A stretch of DNA of 64,000 bases from Phytophthora sp. 'mugwort'. Lineage: Eukaryota; Oomycota; Peronosporomycetes; Peronosporales; Peronosporaceae. Under the pieces are notes generated by a model. It saw nothing but the letters and a program-made list of their open reading frames with translations. It was not told where the DNA came from and did no database searches. Within the stretch, counting starts at the first letter, position 1; every line of letters starts with the position of its first letter. This document shows, piece after piece, positions 54,058-64,000 of this stretch. Location: the NCBI GenBank assembly GCA_033558025.1, contig JAUCEF010000004.1, positions 496,001 to 560,000 of the forward strand, given 5' to 3'. A program made the translations under genes and the position numbers.

Positions 54058-55234
54058 TCAGCCAAATCCCTTCTCTTTGCTACTCTTAGACTGTGCAAAA
54101 ATGGTTGCTCGGACGCTTTCGTCTCCGACGTGGTTGTCACCTGCAGGGAGCGGGTCACTTTTACTAACAACCTGGCTGTCCTTCATATGCAGCAGTATAT
54201 TATGGAGCACCACACAGCTGTAAATGACTTTGCAGATGCGCTCTGGTGTTTTCTGCTCTAACTTGCCCAGCAAAATTCAAAAGCGATTCTTTAGACGTCC
54301 AGATTCATAATCCACAGGCATCCTTGTACGCGAATGTAGACGGTTGTAGATCCGTTTCCGACGATCAGTAATTGCCTCCGTCTCAGAAAAGGCGTGAGCA
54401 AATGCGCCCAAATATTGTCGCATCCGCAAATAAATACTTCCCTACAGGAACGAACTCAGGTAGACTAGTAGACAACAGTTCACAATTTAGTACAAATTAC
54501 ATATTTAAAATTTAAAAAATTAGTCGATATTACCGTTTTCTAATGCCGGATCCATTCCAAAGGACTGGTCGTTGTTGGAGCCCGCACAAATGCAAATAGG
54601 CCGAAAATCACCGCGAGAATCAACGACGGCTTAAACGTTAACTGCAAGAAAACCTTTGCGGCAATACCACCCTTCGAAGTCGTGAGGGCGATGAATTTGC
54701 AATGAGCGTTCTGTCCACGGCTCCAATCACACCCGGAACGCCTGCCACCGCAAAAGATATTTCTTTCCACTTGGGTCAATTCAGCCTCACTTGGTCAGCT
54801 ATGGTGCTGAGGACATCCGAGCAATTGTTTATATAGACGACAAACGCGAGGTTTGGATATCGCCAGCACCGTCGCCGCTCATCCATACTTCCACCCTGCG
54901 CCAGATACAGTACCGTAAGAGCAACTCGCTTAGCCAGCAGACACTTACTGTTGGACGTAGGCTTGCGTTTATAGGCAGCACGAATCTCTCGATACATGCG
55001 TATAAAGCTCGCGATAACACCACAACTTCTTATTAACCAACCACTGTTAGGAGCACGCAGTGCTTTCTCAAATGTTGTGGTCGCGAAGATGGAAACGGTA
55101 GAGGGCGTGTTTCGACAGCCGCGCTTGTCCATTGTCGCAGCTGTAGTTGCAGCAGCGCAGGCGCTGGGTACCACTACCGTGACAGCAATTGCCTCGGTTT
55201 CTCTCGTGAGGGGGGGGGGGGGAGGAGGGGTCAA
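54058..55234 (-). pseudogene. Harbinger 3 transposase
   Basis: The N-terminal block (55234-54776) contains LAKRVALTVLYLAQGGSMDE and VYINNCSDVLSTIADQV, matching the HTH part of Harbinger transposases. The core (about 54760-54540) gives VAGVPGVIGAVDRTLIA (first Asp) and, in other frames, FEGWYCRKGF and GSNNDQS. The 3' end (54273-54058) reads MLGKLEQKTPERICKVIYSC and VVLHNILLHMKD. At least four breaks. A long G/C homopolymer at 55209-55221 lies at its 5' end. Confidence 0.65.
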
Positions 55235-55659
55235 ATGAATGAAAACTAAATTAACGGCTCCGTAGCACAGTTGTGCTCCAGTCAGAACATATCTGCGCGT
55301 ATGGTCTCAAACACAGCGTGTCGGAACACGAAACCTTAAATTGGTAGATGGTACCACATATTTTGGTTAATAGTATCCCTTAGCCTTTTTAGGGCCTAAT
55401 AGGTTTCATTTTAAAATCTTCCTGACAAGATTTCTATCTACAAATATTTAAAAGACCGAATTTAATCGGGCATTTCCGTTACTTAAGTTGATTTAGTGAC
55501 CATTATGCGCGCACGCGACAGAAGTGGCTGCCGTCGGGTGGTTAACAATTGAATAGGCTATCGTTTTCCGCGCACCAGATGACTATGTTGCTCTCTTCAA
55601 GTCCACTAGTGCAGACTTGCCTTTGTAGCGCCGGACATTGGTCGCATGTATCCTAAACC
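55235..55659. other. Gene-free stretch
   Basis: No gene or clear repeat is seen. It separates Harbinger 3 from the simple-repeat region. Confidence 0.35.
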
Positions 55660-55667
55660 TCAACACT

Positions 55668-55722
55668 AATGTCCGTCCGTCTGTCCATCTGTGCGTCCGT
55701 CCGTCAGTCAGTCTGTCACGTC
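55668..55722. repeat. (GTCY)n-type simple repeat
   Basis: GTCCGTCCGTCTGTCCATCT and neighbouring GTCC/GTCA/GTCT units form a short degenerate microsatellite. Confidence 0.8.
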
Positions 55723-55782
55723 ATAACATGATTTCTAGGCTGCCGAGCGCAGCGAAGTCGGACCGCCGTTGGCTAAAATAAA

Positions 55783-56234
55783 ATTCCGCCGAAGGCGGCC
55801 ATTAGTGGAAAATATATACATAAACGATTGGTTGAAACTTGATGTATATTTTTAGACGGCGACCTTCATTCCTGAAAATACATAAAGGGTGTGGTGCCGC
55901 TCCCACTCGGTCTTGACGGACTAGGACTGCAGCTGCGCATTAGCAGGTCCACCAACTGGGACCCAAAGTATCCCACCTCCACGTAGGCTGTGGCGCTCAA
56001 TATTCCGCCGAAGGCGGCCGCTTGTGGAAAACATAAATCAACGATTAGTCTAAACTTGATGTATATTTCTAGCCTGCGTACTTTCATTCCTGAAAATAGA
56101 GGCCGTCACATGCAGGGTGTGCAAGGCGCGAGTGGTGCCGCTCCCGCTCGGTCTTGACTGCAGCTACGCATAGACAGGTCCACCTACGGGGACCAAAACG
56201 AAATCCACGGCCGCGTAGGCGGCGGCGCTCAGCC
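55783..56234. repeat. Two tandem copies of a unit of about 219-233 bp with GC hairpins
   Basis: Unit A (55783-56001) and unit B (56002-56234) both start ATTCCGCCGAAGGCGGCC and share TAAACTTGATGTATATTT-like, TTCATTCCTGAAAATA, TGGTGCCGCTCCC and GGCGCTCA blocks in the same order. CCGCCGAAGGCGG is itself a near-perfect hairpin. No ORF spans the units. Confidence 0.75.
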
Positions 56235-57592
56235 AGTGTATTTAATAAAGTCGCCATGTTTCACGTTTCCACTTACATACTGCAATTGAACGCCTAACCT
56301 CTACCAACATCGGCGGAAAGATGTACTTCCTCTGGGTGGAAAAATTTGCATCAAAAATCAGATTGAGGACCACGACTTTTCTCTAGACCAGCTATTGGCC
56401 CCCGGACGGGTACAATCGATGTGTTATGATCTCCTATTGGCCCCCGTTTTTCAAACACACGAACATTAAAAAAGAAGACAAACTTATTGTAAAAATACAA
56501 CCAAACCACCGTTTCAAATTTAGTGCGGAACGGATTTTGCCAAAACTTTACCTACATGTTAAACTGGATACAGCCGGAACTAGGATCATAAAACAGCACC
56601 ACCATGACAGGCACGCTTTGGACTTTATTTTGAGGCACTTAGCGTTCCACATACTTTCATATTGATAAAGATGATCGGAGTGCAGACTAAAATTGAAAGC
56701 GGTTATTTTGCGGAACGGATGCCTATGATGGGGCGTCTCAGTACTTCTCTGTGTAATTTATCGGCTCTTCTCTCTAATATTTTATATTTGGATGAGCATT
56801 TTTTAGTCACAGGATTGGATAGGCCATCAATACAGTCTTTCAAACCCGGAGGAAGCAACCACTTAGCTAAAGGTGTGCAAGTCAACGTGCACTGCAGAAA
56901 AGGAAGCTAATAAACGAAAATGTGTAGAGTGGTTACATCTTTCCGACCCCACCGATACGGTTCATTTCGAAAACCTCCGATGACTGTGAGCCAATCAAGG
57001 CAGGGAATACTTTGAATTTCAAATCACCCCACAAGATGCCAGCTGAGCGCATTCCACTCCGGCTGACGAACTGCTAGGCTAGCGACTGCGAGGAACACCT
57101 TTGGTGCCCGGTTGGAAATATCTTTACATGCGTTTGCGCGCGTGCTCGACCTCATCCACACCACTTTCCACGGGTCAGCGCCGTGCAGGGTATGCTGGAT
57201 GGGTTAAACTTGCTCAGCGTGGTGGTCGTCAAGTCAATGGTAGCGCCGTATGCGAGACAGTGCTTTCCGCTCATTCAATCTGTGATCCGATTGGTAGAAT
57301 ATATGCCGTTTTTGTAGAAGCCAAACTTTGTATTCTGATTGGTATAATATATGCCGATTTTGTTCAAGTCAGACTTTGTATAAAAAAATTATCCGTCTAA
57401 AACTTAGACAATGGTCACATCTTTCCGCCGATAGTATTCAGGAATACAATACAGTCTATTTTATATTTGAACGCCTAGATGTCTGGTGCGTGGTAAGACG
57501 GTATTTCCGCCACCAGTATCTTCTATGGTATAATGTATTATTCCGCAAACGTAAGCGTCTCTTGACGGTGTCTGTAGATCACTACAAATAGT
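56235..57592. other. Unresolved region with two open frames and a 48-bp tandem repeat
   Basis: Plus frames 56426-56665 (NHRFKFSAERILPKLYLHVK) and 56662-56910 (GQ-free, LSTSLCNLSALLSNILYLDE) adjoin by a 4-base overlap but match nothing I know; they may be two halves of one decayed ORF. A 48-bp unit (GATTGGTARAATATATGCCG...) is repeated at 57289-57336 and 57337-57384. Confidence 0.35.
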
Positions 57593-59179
57593 CTACAACA
57601 GGCAGTCAAACCACTTGAGAGGCATCTTCTCTTCGTCCAGGAGGGAGTCGCCAGCACGGAATTGCATGTCGTAATGGTTGAGTTTTGTCACGTAGAAGCG
57701 ATCGCGATAGTTCGTACCGAACTTGGACTCGGGAAAGCCGGCAGCACAGCTCTGAAATTCCACCATTCCGTCATTCAGCTTGGATTTGTGAGGAACGATC
57801 GCGCCAAGTCCCCAAAACTGAGCTTGGTACATCGATGCCAATCCGGAGTTCGACTTGCCGCACATAAGCGCCGATACATTCGTGCGATAAACTTCTTGGG
57901 CAGCTTTGTATGCTGCGTCGGTGGCTTGGGAGCTGTAACTTCCACCCTCATATGCGAGAGACTTCAGTCCTGTATTGGGAGGGCACCGTCCAGTGATGTA
58001 CCCCACCTTCTCCCATACAATACTCGTCTTACCAGCGCAGGAGACTTGAACAAAGTCTGAGCACATACTGCCGAGCATTGGGCCTGCCATTCCCACCCAT
58101 GTGGAGCTCGAATCCAAGCTGCATTTGCCACTTGAGAGCGCCCCAGCGAACATGACGTTTCCCATGGAGTGCGTGACGACGACGGTATCGCTGATCACCG
58201 CGTTCTTGCTACTGTTACTCGCTGTTAGAGCACGGTTGCATACTTTATTCTGTAACTTCGAGTCCGTCCAGGGGCTATCCATCGTATTTAGGTGCGCAAA
58301 CTTCATCGACGAGCAGCAAGGCCCGTGTCCAGCCAAGTGCTTGCCCCAATAAACAGAAAACTCGTCTTGGTTCTCTGGAAATTCATCCTTGACTCCCAGA
58401 CCGTGGATAAAGACACATGGACGAGGTGTGGACTTGCAAGAACACACAGATCTAGATCGAAATGAGAAACTCGTTGCGGCTTTCAAGTTCCTTGCCTTAT
58501 CAATCTGCTGCTCAGTCAGTAGTGACTTCCCAATGGATGTCACTAAGCTGGCCGACGCCACCTTCTTACACTCCGCCTTGGCTTGTTCAGCAGGAACTAA
58601 AAAAATATCGATAGGACTCTCCAGGAACTCCACATCAATGTCCACGTCGATTCCGTGCATCGTAAACCCCGAAGACTTCGACACGCACAACGCGAAATCA
58701 ATGCCCTTTAGCGTGACTTTATACAGGTTTCCACCGTCGCACTTGACGCCATCAGTATTTGACACGGCTGTAGCGTCGTTGATAGCTGCCACGAGAGCGT
58801 TTATATCAGGAAGTTGACTCGATTCTGAGTCCACGCACTTCACGGACGATATCGTCTTGTCAGTATCCGACGGGCTGCTCGAGTACGGAGTACTCGTGGT
58901 GTGGGCAATCCCGTTGATCAGCGTGTAGTTATACAGTGTCGAGTCCTCCGTGAACGTCGCCAACACGTCGTAGAGAACGCTTGAGGCGGAGACGATTGGA
59001 TTAGCGTACATGGAGAAGTCTGACTGTCCGTGTACTTTCATGGAGCTGCGCTTGACTGTGAAGTGGAATCGCAGTGATGGCCACTTCGCAGTGTTTTCAT
59101 GTTGCTGAGTAGCAGTAGCCTGTACTAACAGTGCCAGCAGGGCAACCAATGCTATCACCACATTCAGCTGTGACGCCAT
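57593..59179 (-). CDS. Secreted alpha/beta-hydrolase-like (lipase-type) protein, 528 aa, intact
   Basis: Intact single-exon member of the same family as 1824-3440. Signal peptide at residues 1-23 (MASQLNVVIALVALLALLVQ). The family N-domain begins at WPSLRFHFTVKRSSMKVHGQ (33-52). KSTPRPCVFIHGLG (249-262) supplies the oxyanion region. VVVTHSMGNVMFAG has the nucleophile Ser338. LNDGMVEF offers Asp470 and LNHYDMQF offers His502, giving a plausible Ser-Asp-His triad. It ends MPLKWFDCLL. About 20 cysteines and several N-glycosylation-type sites fit an extracellular protein. It is likely exported into the apoplast or cell wall; the substrate is unknown. Its neighbours to the right are three broken copies. 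Confidence 0.87.
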   Translation of the reverse strand: MASQLNVVIALVALLALLVQATATQQHENTAKWPSLRFHFTVKRSSMKVHGQSDFSMYANPIVSASSVLYDVLATFTEDSTLYNYTLINGIAHTTSTPYSSSPSDTDKTISSVKCVDSESSQLPDINALVAAINDATAVSNTDGVKCDGGNLYKVTLKGIDFALCVSKSSGFTMHGIDVDIDVEFLESPIDIFLVPAEQAKAECKKVASASLVTSIGKSLLTEQQIDKARNLKAATSFSFRSRSVCSCKSTPRPCVFIHGLGVKDEFPENQDEFSVYWGKHLAGHGPCCSSMKFAHLNTMDSPWTDSKLQNKVCNRALTASNSSKNAVISDTVVVTHSMGNVMFAGALSSGKCSLDSSSTWVGMAGPMLGSMCSDFVQVSCAGKTSIVWEKVGYITGRCPPNTGLKSLAYEGGSYSSQATDAAYKAAQEVYRTNVSALMCGKSNSGLASMYQAQFWGLGAIVPHKSKLNDGMVEFQSCAAGFPESKFGTNYRDRFYVTKLNHYDMQFRAGDSLLDEEKMPLKWFDCLL

Positions 59180-60192
59180 ACTATAGGCAGGTTAGTGTTC
59201 GTGAATCGAAGTGGAAATGAACCAGAACTGCCGAAAAGTGAGGGTACCGCATATTGCTGAAACAACTAAGCGACGCACATCAAGGCGGAGAAGCATCAGG
59301 AAAGCTGGAGAAAAACTTGATGCTACTGAACCATATTGCAGGCACTAATGTTAACTAGGGGTTTCCACTATATGGCGGGCCCGCTGCATAAGAGCCTGCA
59401 AGACGGTCTTCTTGTTTTGTATTGATACAGTTGATTTACGATCCATGTGTAGATGACAACAACAGGTGAATTTCGCCTGTTTGTTTGGCCGTTACGCGAC
59501 AATCCGTGAACGGATCTGTAGGAATAGCACATGGGTTGGTTCACAAGTTGCCGAATAGCAAAATTATCTCTGCATGCTAAAGGGCTCTCGCTTGTGCTGA
59601 CAATCGGAAGTGTCCGGATGTGTTCGATGTGAAGGCTCTTGCTGTAGGCCTTCCGTAGGTAACATACTATTTGTATCCTAGAGTTGAATAAGGAATTTAT
59701 GGAGCAAAGGAGCATTCACGCGCTCATTAGAAGCCGAATTGCTTCAGGCAAGTCCAGCGTGAGGTTGTGGCGTCTGCGCTTGTGCACGAAAAGTCACAAA
59801 TGACAACAGTTCTGGAATCTAAACTGTAAATCTTTATCACAAATATTTCCAAACGGCAACAGATTGCCAGCCGTCCCAAGACGTCAAATATCATTCCGAA
59901 TAATATGTTTTTTTACGTGAAGAAGTGGCAGCATCGTCCTGTAGCAGAGGATACGTGGAGCTTGTACTTTCACAACCACATATAAGATATGGTCCCTATA
60001 GTAGTCTTTGGGAGCGGTAGGAAAATTTAATACGTGAGCTCTTAGCTGTACAAGTCGTGAGCTCGTAGGTATTATCTTCTTTATCTCCCGCCCTCATCCT
60101 ATTATAATTATCCCCGAGAAGGATGGTGTACTTCCTCACCTAGCTTACCCACGGGTAGAGGCACCTCTCCGACCCCCCCCCATGAAGGCGAT
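59180..60192. other. Upstream region of the intact hydrolase gene and spacer
   Basis: About 1 kb without a supported gene. The first 200-300 bases should hold the promoter of the gene starting at 59179, but I see no unmistakable core element. Confidence 0.35.
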
Positions 60193-60850
60193 ATGAAATT
60201 CCTCATTCAGCTCTCTTCAGGGTCAACTCCCTTCATCCAGGCCAAGATACCGAAACAAGTTGCCAGTCTGGCGGTGCCTTCCGCAACGTTCCTTATACTC
60301 TTGTCGCACGTCCCACTGTGGATGCTGGCCATCTCAAAATCAAAGCAGCAAACGAATGGCCGAGGCTTCAGTTCCACTTCAAAGTCAGACGGGTGGCGTT
60401 GACACGTAGGCGACACCGTCTACTGGTGTGTAGTTTGTCCTTCTTGTGTCCTCCGTGAACGTAGCGAAGATGTCATCGAGCACATTCCCCTATCATCCGA
60501 CACGCCTGGGTTAGGAGAAAGTCGATTGCCTATTCGCTATAATCAATAAGACTCCGTCGGTATCATGCCTCGATTCGGAAATCGGACCAAGCACCACTGA
60601 TCAACGCTATGTCAAGGCCATGAACGAGGCCACACTGTCGCAAAGTTTGTACGCGTAGCAACAGCGGTGATGGCCAGTGTTCGATGGGGGCTGCTCGAAG
60701 TAGAAACGGCATTGACTTTGCAATAATGCGGATCGGGTTTATCCGGATTCACAATGGCGGGCAGTGATGTGGATATCATAATGTTCTCACTATCTTGAAA
60801 CTCGTGAGGAGAAATCTGCCGAGTGTTGCTTCAAAACTAACGTGTAATGT
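60193..60850 (+). pseudogene. Secreted hydrolase family fragment with an internally inverted segment
   Basis: Plus-strand pieces in family order: a hydrophobic signal-like stretch (ATFLILLSHVPLWMLAIS, about 60285-60340), EWPRLQFHFKVRR (about 60353-60393), CLDSEIGP with VKAMNEATLSQ (about 60568-60645) and GLSGFTMAGSDVDII (about 60733-60780). Between the second and third, the family block VLDDIFATFTEDTRRTNYTP and VDGVAYVS is readable only on the minus strand (about 60500-60400). Thus about 140 bases are inverted in place. The C-terminal two thirds, including the catalytic Ser, are missing. Confidence 0.7.
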
Positions 60851-60933
60851 TGGTCTTAGAGTCACGAATTTTGTCTAAAAAACACTTGAAAAAAATAATC
60901 TAGCTTTTAACATATTTCACCTACCACCGCAAT

Positions 60934-62498
60934 CTATAATAGACATTCAAACCATTTCACGGGCATCTTCTTTCCGGCCAACAAAAAGTCTCGGACAGAA
61001 ACTCCATGTCGTAATGATTCAAGCTCGTCTTGTAGTAGCGAGACTTCCAGGAAGCGTCAAACTTCGACCTTAAAGTTCCGATCGCGCAGCTCTGATATTC
61101 TACCATACCATCGTTCTTACTCGATTGATGCGGAATCATGGTTCCTAATGCCCAAAACTCGGCTTGATAAAGGGATGGGATGCCAGAGTACGATCTGCTG
61201 CACATGACTGCGTATACATTCGTCTGATCGACTTCTTGGGCGGCTGTATACGCTGCATTTAACTTGGTAGAGGTATGATTGCCACCTTGATACGCGAGAG
61301 ACTTCAAAGCTGGGCTTGCAGGGCATCGCCCCTTAACATTTCCCATCTTTTCCCACACGATATTCGTCTCATCGGCACGGATTCTTGAATAAAGTCCGAA
61401 GCCATACTCCCTCGCATTGGTGCTGCCAACTCCACCCACGTCGAGCTCGAGTCCAGACGACACCGTCCATTTGCGATCGCCCCAGCCAGCATGAGATTCC
61501 CCATCGAGTGCGTGACAATGATCGTATCTGCAATGGTAGAATCTGTACTCGTGTCACTCGCAGATCAGGCTCGATCACACACTTTCTGCTGCTGATTTGC
61601 ACTTGTCCACGTATTATTTACTGTATTCAAGTGTGCAAATTCCAGTGATGAACAGCACGGCGTGTGATCGGGCAGGTGATCGCCCCAGTATTCGGTAAAA
61701 TTAGCTTGGTTTTCAGGCATTTCTTCCTCTATTCCCATGCCATGGATAAAAACACATGGACGAGGTGTTGACTTGCAAGAACACGACGACCACCCATCGA
61801 ATGAAAGTTAAATGCAGCTCGTAACTTCCTTGGGTCGTCTGGAATTGTCTTTCCGGTTAGTAAAGATCTACCAATCGGTGAAATTTGAGCTCGGAGTCGC
61901 CACTCTCCTACAGTCCTGCTTGGAATTCGTATTCGACTCGGGGATAGCCACCGGACTGTCTAGATATGTAATCTTCACGTCCATATCGCTGCCTTGCACG
62001 TCAAACCCGATGACCCTGACGACATACGGCGAAATCGAAGCTGTTGACTATAACTTTGAATATGTTTCCACTAGAACACTTGACTGCACTGTCTTCACTC
62101 GAAACTGCAATAGCCTCGTTAAGAGCTCTGATAATGGAGTTAAGAGGCGGGAGTTTGCCCAGTTCAGAGTCCAGACAATGTACGGGTCGCTCCATAGTCA
62201 TATCCGCAGTGAAGGCTGATGCGAAGCCGATACCATCAACGAGTGAATAGGTATATGTCGTTTGACCTTGAGTAAAAGTTGAAAAAACGTCGTAGAGTAC
62301 GTGGTCGCCATCGGAAGACACGATGGGGTTCACAAGCATGGAAAAAGCCGAGTACCCATGCACCGCCATGGAGCTGCGCTTGAGACTAAATTGAAATTCG
62401 AGAGTTGGCCATCCCGTTATAACAGCGGTATTTGTGGATGACGTCAGTGCCAGTAACGTTGTGATTGCCATGATAATGCACCGAGCGGTCAATGTCAT
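60934..62498 (-). pseudogene. Secreted alpha/beta-hydrolase-like family member, full-length but broken
   Basis: The start 62498 (MTLTARCIIMAITTLLALTS) is preferred over upstream in-frame ATGs because it opens the signal peptide. WPTLEFQFSLKRSSMAVHGY begins the family domain. The first frame holds HVLYDVFSTFTQGQTTYTYS and ends near 62001. After a break, KSTPRPCVFIHG is readable near 61770-61740. TGA near 61563 replaces a Leu codon in the CDRAL block. VTHSMGNLMLAG keeps the nucleophile Ser near 61495. ALKSLAYQGGNHTSTKLNAA and LNHYDMEF follow in another frame, and the end MPVKWFECLL is recovered after one more shift at about 60985. The 3' end is 60934. Confidence 0.85.
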
Positions 62499-62792
62499 TT
62501 GGAAACTCGCTCGTTTCGTTGTTGAAGCAGACGGAAGAATGTACAATGAGTTGGGGAGATCTGTCTCCGACTCCTTCGGGATAGTCTTAATGCTACTCAC
62601 GCAAACAAAGCAAATCTCAAACACTTAGATACCGGTACATGGACCTTCAAGCAGTAGTGAGTTAGGAATGTGCGGTCGAAGTGACATGCGGAAGGTGATG
62701 GGGCTGATAAGCTTCGTGCCTGCGTTTTATGATGGTGCTGGAATCTACAATCGGTTTTATTTGTTCGTTATTCCTGCGTTCATATTAAAGTT

Positions 62793-63158
62793 TTACCAGA
62801 CACGAATTGAAAAAAATAACGAAATTGCAACAACAAAAACGTTTTTTTTTAATTCGTGTCTGGTTTTCTCAGAGGGTAAACTGTTTCTAAGACGAACAAG
62901 ACACGTTGGCCTTGCCAGGACTCGTCTTCCGCCTCCAGTGTAGAATTTTCGGTGCGCAAGAACAAAAACTGATATCGTTAAGCTTAGTAAAACTAACTTT
63001 AACCCATGTATGCGTCTAGTGTTTGATGCGTCCACGAGGTCTTCGTATGAAACAGCGACATGTCCTGACTCAAAACTGACACAAGCGTGATGGAACTTCG
63101 ACAGCAACCCACAGCCGTCAACACCAAAGCAGCTCTTCGGTCTTCGCGCTCCAGCCAC
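62793..63158 (-). CDS. Possible small protein, 121 aa, unrecognised
   Basis: Open from ATG 63158 to 62793 (MAGARRPKSCFGVDGCGLLS at the start, LKLVLLSLTISVFVLAHRKF in the middle as a possible membrane segment). The 3' third runs through the inverted repeat, so that part is unlikely to be real coding. No family was recognised, and chance openness is quite possible. Confidence 0.25.
   Translation of the reverse strand: MAGARRPKSCFGVDGCGLLSKFHHACVSFESGHVAVSYEDLVDASNTRRIHGLKLVLLSLTISVFVLAHRKFYTGGGRRVLARPTCLVRLRNSLPSEKTRHELKKNVFVVAISLFFSIRVW
62797..62867. repeat. Inverted repeat with poly-A/poly-T inner edges
   Basis: ACCAGACACGAATT (62797 on) is repeated inverted as AATTCGTGTCTGGT (ending near 62867), with A-rich and T-rich tracts just inside and a loop of about 25 bases. 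It could be a foldback/MITE or a strong RNA hairpin. Confidence 0.8.
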
Positions 63159-63639
63159 TACGATAATTTATTGATCTGAGTCAGATTTTGCGAAAATTTA
63201 TGTAATGACTCACATGTCGGAATTTTCCCGTAGATATTGAACGTATCATTTCGGTGTGGAGGAGTTTTGTACTTCTTGAACTACATGTACTGGCATAGTA
63301 AATTGTGTCGAACTACTGTACTAGTTATACCGGTATTCGCAATCGTCAATCGTTCAAACAAAAACTACCAAGTCTAATAAGTCGAGTGAAGGATGCCTCG
63401 CTTCGCTTTCTTTCTAGAGGGCATGCCCCGTGAGGAGTGCAGGCCGATCGCACTGCGGAGCTCGAGAGTCGCAAATCCGGACACTTGCTCCTCGCAGCGC
63501 GGTCTATTGTGGCTAGATGACAATGTGGCTCTCCAAATACTCTACCGAGATGTCCATTTTGCTGCTCTGTATCGTCAAGCCCGTGGTTCCTGATACGCAG
63601 AGCTCGTAGTCGTCTCAATTGATCACCGTCTCATACAAA
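63159..63639. other. Gene-free spacer
   Basis: No supported gene. Overlapping frames on both strands at 63346-63618 carry no recognisable motif. Confidence 0.35.
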
Positions 63640-64000
63640 CATCCTGTCGCAGTATGAAGCAGCTTTACTTACGTCCATAGGGGCAGCCGTAGCCTCGTTA
63701 ACAGGAGCCACAATCGATTTAATAGCCGGGCATGCCAGACTCGGTGTCCAAACACGCCGTTAGCGGTGTCGGCGTGACTGAAGAGCTTCCAGTTATGAAG
63801 GGGTCATCTCCGAGTGTGCGACGCCATCTACGAGCGTGTAGTAGTGCAGAGCTTGGGGCTGAGTGAAGGTGGCGGAAACATCGTACCGACGTTTTTGTCC
63901 TGCACGCTCGGGTTAACGTATATGTCGAACGAAGTCTGGTCGTAACCTTTCACGGCCTCGTTCTTGATAGTAAAGTGGAATCGTAGCGCTGGTCATTTTA
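63640..64000 (-). pseudogene. Secreted hydrolase family fragment, cut by the window edge
   Basis: The minus strand from 64000 reads ALRFHFTIKNEAVKGYDQTS, then FDIYVNPSV, matching the family N-domain (LRFHFTVKRSSMKVHGQSDF..YANP). A shift near 63888 is followed by SATFTQPQALHYYTLVDGVA, and then, after other breaks, LDTESGMP and a VNEATAA-like piece near 63700. The start and signal peptide lie beyond the edge. It is another broken copy in the same orientation as the intact genes. Confidence 0.65.

Larger units (their letters stand above)
53037..55234. mobile_element. PIF/Harbinger element 3
   Basis: A third convergent pair: Myb/SANT-like partner on plus (53280-54032) and transposase on minus (55234-54058). 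The genes meet at 54032/54058. Terminal repeats were not identified; the start given is the first coding-like sequence. Confidence 0.6.

Overview
The window looks like a repeat-rich, gene-poor stretch of an oomycete genome, most likely Phytophthora or a downy-mildew relative. This is inferred from the content: small GT-AG introns, PIF/Harbinger elements with Myb/SANT partner genes, pogo, Tc1/mariner, MULE and Ty3/Gypsy elements, and a family of secreted proteins with signal peptides. The host genes I could recognise all belong to one family. It is a secreted, cysteine-rich protein of about 530 residues with an alpha/beta-hydrolase (lipase-like) layout: an HG oxyanion motif, a THSMG nucleophile motif, and late Asp and His. 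Two copies are intact (1824-3440 minus and 57593-59179 minus). At least six more are broken or partial (1-403, 1088-1120, 39255-40844, 60193-60850, 60934-62498, 63640-64000), so the window opens and closes inside this family.

The most striking object is an integrated Polinton/Maverick-type virus at about 19971-36018, bounded by terminal inverted repeats of about 250-280 bp. Reading across frameshifts, I could place a protein-primed family B DNA polymerase, a retroviral-type DD35E integrase, an FtsK/HerA packaging ATPase, an adenain-like cysteine protease, a double-jelly-roll major capsid protein, a pVI-like small virion protein, a fibre-like protein with repeats and a separate end domain, a GIY-YIG endonuclease with a zinc-binding tail, a lone ExoX-C-like domain, a cysteine-rich zinc ribbon and several unrecognised genes. 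Nearly all carry frameshifts or stops, so the copy is dead. Near its right end it was hit by a 1.2-kb insertion flanked by a 15-bp target duplication and carrying a tRNA-like sequence.

Layout: 1-4000, hydrolase family plus a LINE scrap; 5050-7430, PIF/Harbinger element 1; 7430-10950, nearly featureless; 10955-19476, a minus-strand Ty3/Gypsy element with LTRs, an antisense open region after integrase, and a nested Tc1/mariner element that has two introns and a perfect 252-bp tandem duplication; 19971-36018, the Polinton; 36100-39250, degraded DNA with a Tc1-like scrap; 39255-40844, hydrolase pseudogene; 42076-44300, MULE 1; 44400-46230, degraded ORFs ending in an Ulp1-type protease; 47200-48050, pogo-like element; 48420-50190, Harbinger 2; 50724-52954, MULE 2; 53280-55234, Harbinger 3; 55660-57400, satellite-like repeats; 57593-64000, hydrolase family again.

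The virus genes form one self-contained system: replication (polymerase), integration (integrase and inverted repeats), and capsid assembly and maturation (capsid, protease, ATPase, pVI-like, fibre). The remaining elements are independent parasites nested in or beside one another. All homology calls are by eye from motifs; no database search was run.
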